A stretch of DNA of 5,884 nt, from NCBI GenBank assembly GCA_030642205.1, contig DAOWOF010000156.1:1-5884 (forward strand), written 5' to 3'. Position numbers and translations under genes: made by a program. Source of the stretch: Desulfobacteraceae bacterium (GTDB lineage: Bacteria > Desulfobacterota > DSM-4660 > Desulfatiglandales > Desulfatiglandaceae). The notes under the pieces were generated by a model that saw only the letters and a program-made list of their open reading frames with translations, was not told the DNA's origin and ran no database searches. Of the stretch, positions 1 through 4,672 are shown piece after piece (positions within the stretch are counted from its first letter, which is position 1; every line of letters starts with the position of its first letter).

Positions 1-228
1 AAACTTGCCACATATCTATGGGCTACCTTTCTATGCAAGTTGGAAATTGCTCCTACCCTTAAAACAAAAGGCTTTCAAGTTGTACCCAAAAGATGGATCG
101 TCGAAAGAACATTTGGATGGTTCCAGTGGGATAGAAGGCTCGGGATTGACTATGAAAGAAAAAGTTCTACAGCTGAAAATATGGTTTATATTGCATCTAT
201 TGGAAAGATGCTGAGGCGTTATAAATAA
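1..228 (+). CDS. IS5-family DDE transposase, C-terminal fragment (5' end beyond window)
   Basis: The open frame runs from base 1 to the TAA at 226-228 and gives 75 residues. It carries the hallmark C-terminal block of IS5-type transposases: KGFQVVPKRWIVERTFGW followed by a WDRRLGIDYER segment and a TAEN..Y.A.I..MLRR tail. The glutamate in RWIVERT (codon 103-105) is the probable third acidic residue of the DDE catalytic triad that cuts and joins IS ends; the two aspartates would lie upstream of the window. The TTG at 40-42 in this frame is not a real start, because homologous sequence (KL.TYLW) continues upstream of it. The visible part has no frameshift or stop, so the element may still be intact, but this cannot be judged from the C-terminus alone. 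Confidence 0.88.
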   Translation, partial: KLATYLWATFLCKLEIAPTLKTKGFQVVPKRWIVERTFGWFQWDRRLGIDYERKSSTAENMVYIASIGKMLRRYK

Positions 229-243
229 TTTTCAAACAGGCTC
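229..243 (+). repeat. Terminal inverted repeat, right end of the IS
   Basis: TTTTCAAACAGGCTC starts directly after the transposase stop codon and ends where coding sequence of the interrupted gene resumes. Its reverse complement begins GAGCCTGTTTG, resembling the ends of many IS5-superfamily elements. The matching left end is outside the window, so the exact repeat length cannot be measured. Confidence 0.7.
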
Positions 244-485
244 TTAGTGATCGCATTGAAATTATCAATCCAGGGCATCTGCCCAATAATCTGACAATTG
301 AAAATATTAAAAGTGGAAATTCCAATATAAGAAATCCTATTTTGGCTTCTTTTGCCACAAAATTACTTTCATACAGAGGGTTGGGCAGTGGTATCCGAAG
401 AGCTCTTAAAGCTTATGAAAATATCGAATTTATTGAAGATAGAGATAGGAATAGCTTTAAGGTGATAGTTAAATCTGGAGTGTAA
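244..485 (+). pseudogene. 3' remnant of an AlbA_2/HATPase_c_4 'RecG-like' protein gene, interrupted by the IS
   Basis: From 246 to the TAA at 483-485 the sequence encodes 79 residues beginning SDRIEIINPGHLP and continuing through NIRNPILASFATKLL, RGLGSGIRRAL and a FKVIVKSG end. This is the conserved C-terminal core of proteins annotated as AlbA_2-domain transcriptional regulators or 'ATP-dependent DNA helicase RecG-related', which carry a GHKL-type HATPase_c_4 domain. DRIEI.NPG.LP and RGLGSGI are its signature stretches. There is no start codon: the frame begins at the IS end and is closed by a stop at 222-224 within the IS. The 5' portion should lie left of the IS. These proteins are often accessory genes linked to toxin-antitoxin or defence loci, and their molecular role is poorly defined. 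The fragment shows no further stops, which suggests a recent insertion. Confidence 0.82.
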
Positions 486-492
486 AACGTAT

Positions 493-558
493 AAGAACAT
501 GAATATCATGCTTACTTTTAATAAATAGAGGCTTCCCCACTTGAAATAGCGAGGAAGC
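493..558 (+). other. Two short inverted repeats downstream of the disrupted gene
   Basis: The first is CATGA-ata-TCATG at 498-510, extendable by AAG/CTT across a 2-base bulge (493-513). The second is GCTTCC (531-536) with GGAAGC (553-558) around a 16-base loop. Neither is followed by a clear T-run, so they are at best weak terminators for the upstream gene. The loop of the second holds CTTGAAA (540-546), the form of a sigma-32 -35 box, but no CCCATnT-type -10 element follows at the right distance. Confidence 0.3.
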
Positions 559-571
559 ATAAAATTGGGGG

Positions 572-602
572 TTGACATTTCAGATTTTCATCTCATTATA
601 TT
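572..602 (+). promoter_or_regulatory. Candidate housekeeping-type promoter for htpG
   Basis: A perfect TTGACA -35 hexamer lies at 572-577. The -10 is ambiguous: CATTAT (594-599, 16-base spacer, 4 of 6 matches to TATAAT) or TATATT (597-602, 19-base spacer, 5 of 6 matches). Transcription would start around 606-612, giving a leader of about 85 bases that contains the 631-662 hairpin. No CIRCE operator (TTAGCACTC-N9-GAGTGCTAA) is present. The spacing is not ideal for either -10 choice, so the exact start is uncertain. Confidence 0.45.
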
Positions 603-621
603 TTAAATTTACAAATTTAAA
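602..621 (+). repeat. AT-rich 9-bp palindrome at the predicted htpG transcription start
   Basis: TTTAAATTT (602-610) and AAATTTAAA (613-621) are perfect inverted repeats separated by AC. The palindrome sits immediately after the promoter-like hexamers, where an operator would block initiation. Being wholly A/T in both arms it could arise by chance in AT-rich DNA, so an operator role is only a suggestion. Confidence 0.35.
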
Positions 622-630
622 TATTGATAA

Positions 631-662
631 CCTTTAAGGCTATTTTGTAATAGCTTTAAAGG
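631..662 (+). promoter_or_regulatory. Strong 14-bp stem-loop in the htpG leader
   Basis: CCTTTAAGGCTATT (631-644) pairs with AATAGCTTTAAAGG (649-662) around the 4-base loop TTGT. All 14 positions pair, one of them (638/655) as a G-U. The stem ends 19 bases before the AAGGAG ribosome-binding site (682-687). It is followed by CTAAAAAATAAC rather than a T-run, so it is not a normal intrinsic terminator on this strand. It may act as a leader element affecting translation or mRNA stability. The CCTT at 631-634 could alternatively pair with AAGG of the ribosome-binding site, which would fit a temperature- or ligand-responsive switch, but that is inference. Confidence 0.55.
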
Positions 663-694
663 CTAAAAAATAACTAGTTTCAAGGAGATCATAC

Positions 695-2623
695 ATGAGT
701 AATAAAAAAACGCATCAATTCGAGACAGAAATTAATCAACTTCTGCGGCTGATTATTGATTCGATGTATTCCAATCGGGAGATTTTTTTAAGAGAGCTTA
801 TTTCAAATGCCTCGGATGCCATTGATAAACTACGTTTTAAATCGCAAACTGAGGCTGAAATTCTTGGTAATGATACTGAATTCAAAATTAAACTTACTCC
901 CGATAAAGACGCCCAGACGCTTGAAATTTCAGATAACGGCATTGGGATGACCTATGATGAAATGATAGAAAATATTGGCACTATTGCCAAAAGCGGAACC
1001 TCGGCCTTTCTAAATTCACTATCTAATGCCAATGCCAATGAATCTTTGGCCCCTGAGTTAATTGGCCAATTTGGCATAGGATTCTATAGCGCCTTTATTG
1101 TTTCAGAAAAAATAACTATTATTTCAAAAGCTATTGGTTCAGAAACGGCAATAAAATGGGAATCAACAGGAGAGGATTCTTATACTATTGAAGAAACGAC
1201 AAAAGATGGTAGAGGAACCACAATCATCTTACACCTCAAAAAGCCAAAAGATGATGAACAGGACTTTACCGATGAGTGGGTTATCCGACAAATCGTAAAA
1301 AAGCATTCCGACTATGTACAATATCCTGTTCTTATGGATGTAGAAAGGGAAGAACCTGTTGATGAAAAAGAACAGCTTCTGGATCGTGATGGCAAACCAA
1401 TGACCAGTGGCAAAACTCAAAAAGTAATCAAGGAAGAGACTCTTAATTCGATGAAGGCCATTTGGCTAAAGGATAAAAAAGAGATTACGGATGAGGAATA
1501 TAATGAGTTTTATCAACATGTTAGTCACGACTGGAACCCTCCTTTGGCCAAAGTTCATTTGAAGTTTGAAGGAACCACTGAATATTCAGCCCTCCTGTAT
1601 CTTCCCTCAAAAGCCCCTTTTGATATGATGAATAATGAACGAAAACATGGTGTTGATCTGTATTGCAAACGGGTTTTTATAATGGAGAACTGCAAGGAAC
1701 TAATGCCGGAATATTTAAGTTTTATTAAAGGCGTTGTTGATGCTCCTGACCTGAATCTGAATGTAAGCCGTGAAATATTACAGCAGGATGCCCTGGTCAG
1801 GAATATAAAAAAGAATCTAATGAAAAAGATCTTTGAACTACTTGACGGATTGGAAAAAAATGACTATGAAACATTTTATAATGAATTTGGTCCCAGCCTG
1901 AAACTCGGCATTCATACCGATTTTGACAATCGCGAAAAAATCGCGAATCTAATACTTTATAAAACAACTAAATCAGAAGATAAGTATATTTCCTTAAAAG
2001 ATTATATTGCAAATATGCAGACTGACCAAAAAGACATTTATTATATCACTGGTGAAAATATATCTGCGCTCTTAAATAGCCCTCATCTTGAAACATTAAA
2101 AGAAAAAGGATATGAAGTTCTTTTGATGAACGACCCAATAGATGAATGGGTTGTTCAATCACTTCCTGAATTTGAAGGTAAAAAACTTAAAAGCGCTGAA
2201 AAAGGGGATCTTGGCCTTGATCAGGATGATGCCCCAAAAAAAGAGCAGTATAATGATCTTTTTGAGTTTATTAAAACTAATCTTGAATCCAAAATAAAAG
2301 AAGTTATACCCTCGACCCATCTGAAAGATTCGGTTGCATGTTTGTCGGGTGATGATCATGATATGAGTGCCTATATGGAAAAGATCATGAAAGCAACAGG
2401 ACAAGATGCCCCTGCAACCAAACGAGTTCTGGAATTAAATCTTGACCATCCGGTGATTACTAAGATACAAGATCTATTAAAACAAGATAAAAATGATCCT
2501 AAATTAAAAGACTATTGTAGTTTACTTTTTGATTTAGCTACTGTTGTCGAAGGTGGCAAAATTGAAAATCCATCCCAATTTTCCAAATTAGTGGGCGAAT
2601 TAATGTCCTCAGCCTTAATATAG
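695..2623 (+). CDS. htpG: Molecular chaperone HtpG (bacterial Hsp90)
   Basis: This 642-residue protein is a cytosolic ATP-dependent chaperone that works as a homodimer and helps client proteins reach or regain their native fold, typically with the DnaK system. The N-terminal GHKL ATPase domain covers about residues 1-215: EIFLRELISNASDA holds the catalytic Glu34 and Mg-binding Asn38, SDNGIGM holds nucleotide-contacting Asp80, and GQFGIGFYSAF (125-134 region) forms the lid hinge. A charged segment at about 217-248 leads into the middle domain, with LNVSREILQ at 354-362 supplying the ATP-contacting arginine (Arg359). The C-terminal dimerisation domain is present and, as in bacteria, has no MEEVD tail. 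Length is close to E. coli HtpG (624). The ATG at 695 is set by AAGGAG at 682-687 with a 7-base gap. It appears monocistronic, with a long spacer on each side. Nothing in it is broken. Confidence 0.98.
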   Translation: MSNKKTHQFETEINQLLRLIIDSMYSNREIFLRELISNASDAIDKLRFKSQTEAEILGNDTEFKIKLTPDKDAQTLEISDNGIGMTYDEMIENIGTIAKSGTSAFLNSLSNANANESLAPELIGQFGIGFYSAFIVSEKITIISKAIGSETAIKWESTGEDSYTIEETTKDGRGTTIILHLKKPKDDEQDFTDEWVIRQIVKKHSDYVQYPVLMDVEREEPVDEKEQLLDRDGKPMTSGKTQKVIKEETLNSMKAIWLKDKKEITDEEYNEFYQHVSHDWNPPLAKVHLKFEGTTEYSALLYLPSKAPFDMMNNERKHGVDLYCKRVFIMENCKELMPEYLSFIKGVVDAPDLNLNVSREILQQDALVRNIKKNLMKKIFELLDGLEKNDYETFYNEFGPSLKLGIHTDFDNREKIANLILYKTTKSEDKYISLKDYIANMQTDQKDIYYITGENISALLNSPHLETLKEKGYEVLLMNDPIDEWVVQSLPEFEGKKLKSAEKGDLGLDQDDAPKKEQYNDLFEFIKTNLESKIKEVIPSTHLKDSVACLSGDDHDMSAYMEKIMKATGQDAPATKRVLELNLDHPVITKIQDLLKQDKNDPKLKDYCSLLFDLATVVEGGKIENPSQFSKLVGELMSSALI

Positions 2624-2666
2624 AAGTCAGCACGAAAAACAAGCCTGTTCCTTTATAGTTTGAAGT

Positions 2667-2707
2667 CCATCCCAGATCAGGGGCGAGTAAGTCACTGCCC
2701 GGGATGG
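2667..2707 (+). repeat. Compound stem-loop 3' of htpG
   Basis: The outer stem CCATCCC (2667-2673)/GGGATGG (2701-2707) encloses GGGC (2681-2684)/GCCC (2697-2700) and AGT (2686-2688)/ACT (2694-2696) with a 5-base loop. The left arm carries a 7-base bulge and the right arm stays continuous. No T-run follows, so it is not a standard terminator. It could be a 3' stabilising structure or a copy of a dispersed palindromic repeat; the high G+C of its arms stands out from the flanks. Confidence 0.5.
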
Positions 2708-2714
2708 AGTAAAA

Positions 2715-2740
2715 CCATTTAAATTCATTTTAAATAGTGG
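2715..2740 (+). repeat. AT-rich inverted repeat
   Basis: CCATTTAAA begins at 2715, with ATTTAAA (2717-2723) and TTTAAAT (2729-2735) pairing around TTCAT. The outer CC/GG (2715-2716 and 2739-2740) could close it over a small asymmetric bulge. It is mostly A/T and so only weakly supported as functional. Confidence 0.3.
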
Positions 2741-2748
2741 GGGATAGG

Positions 2749-2800
2749 CCGCGCTTCCCCGCCGAATAAAAAGGCGCGGAGTAACTTTTTACTCGGTTTT
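2749..2800 (+). terminator. Possible htpG terminator (two adjoining hairpins and a short T-run)
   Basis: CCGCGC (2749-2754) pairs with GCGCGG (2774-2779). Immediately next, GAGTAA (2779-2784) pairs with TTACTC (2789-2794) around CTTT, followed by GG and TTTT (2797-2800). The second hairpin plus T-run has intrinsic-terminator form, but the stem is only 6 bp and mostly A/T, and the T-run is short. It is the best terminator candidate between htpG and the ABC operon; if inefficient, htpG transcripts would read through. Confidence 0.35.
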
Positions 2801-2902
2801 CATTGTTTGAGCCCAACGCAGAAATGAGAAAGGCTATAACTCTGGCCTGATAGAATAATCTAAATAAATTTTAAATAGACCTTTGAAAAAGGTTTACCTT
2901 CA

Positions 2903-2938
2903 ATGAAGGCTGAAATTTTAACCTCAGGAATACGTTAA
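2903..2938 (+). CDS. Possible 11-codon leader ORF upstream of the ABC operon
   Basis: ATG at 2903 opens a short frame, MKAEILTSGIR, ending TAA at 2936-2938. AAAGG at 2888-2892 lies 10 bases before it and could serve as a ribosome-binding site, although that site is itself in the small hairpin 2879-2893. The ORF runs through the left arm of the 2916-2956 hairpin and its stop codon lies in the apical loop, an arrangement in which translation would open the hairpin. There is no run of a single regulatory amino acid, and a frame this short arises easily by chance. Confidence 0.15.
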   Translation: MKAEILTSGIR

Positions 2939-2956
2939 GTATTTTGAGGATTAAAA
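2916..2956 (+). promoter_or_regulatory. Long imperfect stem-loop in the ABC operon leader
   Basis: TTTTAACCTCA (2916-2926) pairs with TGAGG-A-TTAAAA (2945-2956, A2950 bulged). After a small internal loop, AATAC (2929-2933) pairs with GTATT (2939-2943) around GTTAA. That is 16 base pairs in all. It is followed by CTTGGGCC, not a T-run, so it is not an intrinsic terminator on this strand. It is likely either a leader RNA structure or an imperfect-palindrome DNA site. Confidence 0.45.
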
Positions 2957-2981
2957 CTTGGGCCTGACGCCTAAATAAAAA

Positions 2982-3017
2982 ACCTTTCAGGGTCTTACGG
3001 CCATAAGGAGACCAGGT
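2982..3017 (+). promoter_or_regulatory. Hairpin enclosing the ribosome-binding site of the ABC ATPase gene
   Basis: ACCT (2982-2985) pairs with AGGT (3014-3017) and GGTCT (2991-2995) pairs with AGACC (3009-3013), leaving TTCAG (2986-2990) as a one-sided bulge. The 3' arm is continuous and abuts the ATG at 3018. The AAGGAG site (3005-3010) is partly in the stem and partly in the loop, so the folded form should limit ribosome access. A competing helix CCTGA (2963-2967)/TCAGG (2987-2991) uses the bulge and G2991 and would be largely exclusive with this fold. The two-state layout resembles translational switches, but no known riboswitch class is recognised. Confidence 0.45.
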
Positions 3018-3956
3018 ATGATCCAGATTAATCAATTAACCAAATATTACGGCGATTTCTGTGCTGTTGATCACATCAATCTTGATATAAAAGAGGGTGA
3101 GATCCTTGGGATGCTGGGTCCTAATGGCGCTGGTAAAACCACGACCATCAGGATGTTAACCGGATATTTCAAGGCCACTTCAGGCACAATCCGGATAGAT
3201 GATTATTCAATTGATACGGATTTACTGAAAATAAAAGATATGATTGGATATTTGCCTGAATCAGCGCCTTTATACAGCAATATGATAGTCTATGATTACC
3301 TCAATTTTATAGCGCATATCCGAGGGCTTGACAGGTCAAAAAGTGATGCCAGAATTGAGGATCTCGTTGGCTTGTGTGGTCTGGACAATATAATGCATAA
3401 GACCATCAATGCCTTGTCTAAAGGCCTTAAACAGAGGGTCGGTCTTGCTCATGCAATGATGAAGGACCCTGAGATTCTCATCCTTGATGAGCCCACTTCC
3501 GGCCTGGATCCTAATCAGATTGTTGAAATCAGAAATATTATCCGCCAGATAGGCAAAGAAAAGACGGTCATCCTTTCCACGCATATCCTGAGTGAAGTTG
3601 AGGCAACCTGTGACAGAGCGATCATCATCAACAAAGGCAAAATTGTGGCTGATGATCTTATAAAAGATATGATAAGACGTGTTGGAGAGGAGCAAATAAT
3701 ATATCTATCCTTCCTTGAAGCCTCATTAGATGATGTTAAAAACAGAATAATACCTTTTGATGGGGTCATTGCAATCCAGGAACTCAAATCCATTGATGAG
3801 AAGGCCATTAGATTAAAATTGACTTGCGTGAATAAGCCCTCCCTTAGAAAAAAGATTTACCAAATAATTAAAAAGACTGATTGGATCTTGATAGAATTTA
3901 GTCAGGAAACCAAGGATCTTGAAACCGTTTTCCGGGAATTAACCAAGGAGAAGTAA
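3018..3956 (+). CDS. ABC transporter ATP-binding protein (GldA/NatA-like, ABC-2 exporter type)
   Basis: This 312-residue cytoplasmic ATPase is the motor of an ABC-2 type transporter. Walker A is GPNGAGKTT (34-42), the signature is LSKGLKQRVGLA (133-144), Walker B is ILILDEPT (153-160), the D-loop is SGLDP (161-165) and the H-loop is His189 in STHIL. The Q-loop position reads GYLPE with Glu81, a substitution common in the GldA-like branch rather than a defect. Beyond about residue 215 lies a roughly 95-residue C-terminal extension typical of the DrrA/NatA/GldA group, ending in ETVFRELT. The start is the ATG 7 bases after AAGGAG (3005-3010). The next gene is a permease one base downstream, with its ribosome-binding site inside this gene's last codons, so the two are probably translationally coupled. 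The substrate is unknown. GldA is the nearest named relative, but gliding should not be inferred. Confidence 0.95.
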   Translation: MIQINQLTKYYGDFCAVDHINLDIKEGEILGMLGPNGAGKTTTIRMLTGYFKATSGTIRIDDYSIDTDLLKIKDMIGYLPESAPLYSNMIVYDYLNFIAHIRGLDRSKSDARIEDLVGLCGLDNIMHKTINALSKGLKQRVGLAHAMMKDPEILILDEPTSGLDPNQIVEIRNIIRQIGKEKTVILSTHILSEVEATCDRAIIINKGKIVADDLIKDMIRRVGEEQIIYLSFLEASLDDVKNRIIPFDGVIAIQELKSIDEKAIRLKLTCVNKPSLRKKIYQIIKKTDWILIEFSQETKDLETVFRELTKEK

Positions 3957-3957
3957 T

Positions 3958-4662
3958 ATGAGACAGGTTATTCATATCTTAAATAGAGAATTAAAAGATT
4001 ATTTTATATCGCCTATTGCCTACATCGTTATTTCTGTCTTTTTATTGATAACTGGATGGCTTTTCTTTAGCTCATTTTTTATCTTCAATCAGGCCAATCT
4101 AAGGAATCTCTTTAATTTATTGCCCTTGACATTTTCCTTTGTTATTCCTGCCATAACCATGCGATTATTTTCAGAAGAGATAAATACAGGTTCTTATGAA
4201 ATTCTGATCACACTGCCTGTCACCTTTCCACAGATTGTCCTGGGTAAATTTCTGGCAAGTGTATTATGCCTTACCTCAATGCTGATCCCAACCCTCTCCT
4301 ACCCCATTTTTATATCTTTTTTTGGAAAATTGGACTGGGGCCCGGTGATTGGCGGTTATGTCGGCGCTATCTTTTTAGGTGCAGCTTACTCCGCGGTTGG
4401 TCTTTTTGCATCTGTCCTGACACGTAATCAGATTATATCTTTTATTATAGGCACGCTTATCTGTGTCAGCTTAACCCTGATAGACAAGATGCTTTTTTTT
4501 ATCCCGCAAACTATGCTGGGAGTTATCGGTTATTTGGGAGCTGATTTCCACTTTAAAAATATATCTAAAGGAATTATTGATACAAGGGATATCCTCTACT
4601 TTCTTAGTATTATTTTTATTGGTCTATATTCTACCCATCTTGCGATGCAGGAAAAATCATAA
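3958..4662 (+). CDS. ABC-2 type transporter permease (GldF-like)
   Basis: This 234-residue inner-membrane protein is the probable channel subunit for the ATPase encoded one base upstream. About six hydrophobic segments are visible: residues 18-42, 53-68, 97-121, 127-152, 157-182 and 211-229. The conserved cytoplasmic stretch MRLFSEEINTGSYEILITLPVT (68-89) matches the ABC-2/GldF family, where it follows the second segment and probably contacts the ATPase. The motif HFKNISKGIIDTRDILYF (198-215) before the last segment is also characteristic. AAGGAG at 3945-3950 sets the ATG with a 7-base gap. The length matches single-domain GldF-type permeases, so the transporter would need a dimer of this subunit. 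It is followed after 10 bases by the GldG-like gene. The transported molecule cannot be predicted. Confidence 0.93.
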   Translation: MRQVIHILNRELKDYFISPIAYIVISVFLLITGWLFFSSFFIFNQANLRNLFNLLPLTFSFVIPAITMRLFSEEINTGSYEILITLPVTFPQIVLGKFLASVLCLTSMLIPTLSYPIFISFFGKLDWGPVIGGYVGAIFLGAAYSAVGLFASVLTRNQIISFIIGTLICVSLTLIDKMLFFIPQTMLGVIGYLGADFHFKNISKGIIDTRDILYFLSIIFIGLYSTHLAMQEKS

Positions 4663-4672
4663 GGAGAAGCGA

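Larger units (their letters stand above)
1..243 (+). mobile_element. Right end of an IS5-superfamily insertion sequence (ISL2/IS1031-like), truncated by the window edge
   Basis: This is the 3' part of an insertion sequence. It contains the transposase C-terminus (stop at 226-228), then a terminal inverted-repeat end at 229-243 that reads GAGCCTGTTTGAAAA on the opposite strand, a sequence resembling ends of IS5-superfamily elements. The boundary is supported from the other side too: from 246 onward the DNA reads in frame as a different conserved protein. The TTA at 244-246 would suit the 3-bp TNA-type target duplication known for the IS1031 subgroup, but the left copy lies outside the window, so the duplication is unproven. 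Family placement is good; the subgroup is inferred. Confidence 0.8.
2624..3017 (+). other. 394-base intergenic spacer, dense in inverted repeats, no convincing gene
   Basis: No recognisable protein or RNA family is seen here. The spacer carries at least eight inverted repeats in series: 2667-2707, 2715-2740, 2749-2779, 2779-2794, 2879-2893 (ACCTTT-gaa-AAAGGT), 2897-2909 (CCTTC-aat-GAAGG), 2916-2956 and 2982-3017. GAGTAA occurs three times (2685, 2707, 2779), and an 11-bp direct repeat ATTTTAAATAG occurs at 2727 and 2868. The left half (to about 2800) looks like 3' structure of htpG, possibly with an old repeat element. The right half (from about 2879) looks like a structured leader of the ABC operon. 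I find no well-spaced sigma-70 promoter, so the start of the ABC transcript is unknown. Confidence 0.6.

Noticed and set aside
5..214. Open frame of 69 codons on the + strand
   Set aside because: It overlaps the transposase in another frame, and its product resembles nothing, whereas the frame ending at 228 carries the IS5 motifs.
540..565. Sigma-32 heat-shock promoter for htpG
   Set aside because: CTTGAAA (540-546) matches the -35 form, but no CCCATnT-like -10 follows at 11-16 bases; the closest (GCATAA at 557) is too near and poor.
369..578. Minus-strand open frame of 69 codons
   Set aside because: It lies antisense to the conserved HATPase_c_4 remnant and runs into the htpG promoter region; no recognisable motif.
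2824..2850. Eight-codon frame MRKAITLA in the spacer
   Set aside because: No ribosome-binding site precedes it, and it is too short to distinguish from chance.
2961..2980. Intrinsic terminator formed by GGC-ctgac-GCC before the ABC genes
   Set aside because: Only three pairs, and what follows is an A-run, not a T-run, on the transcribed strand.
3336..3695. Minus-strand open frame of 119 codons inside the ABC ATPase gene
   Set aside because: It is antisense to a strongly conserved coding region including the signature and Walker B motifs; a shadow frame.
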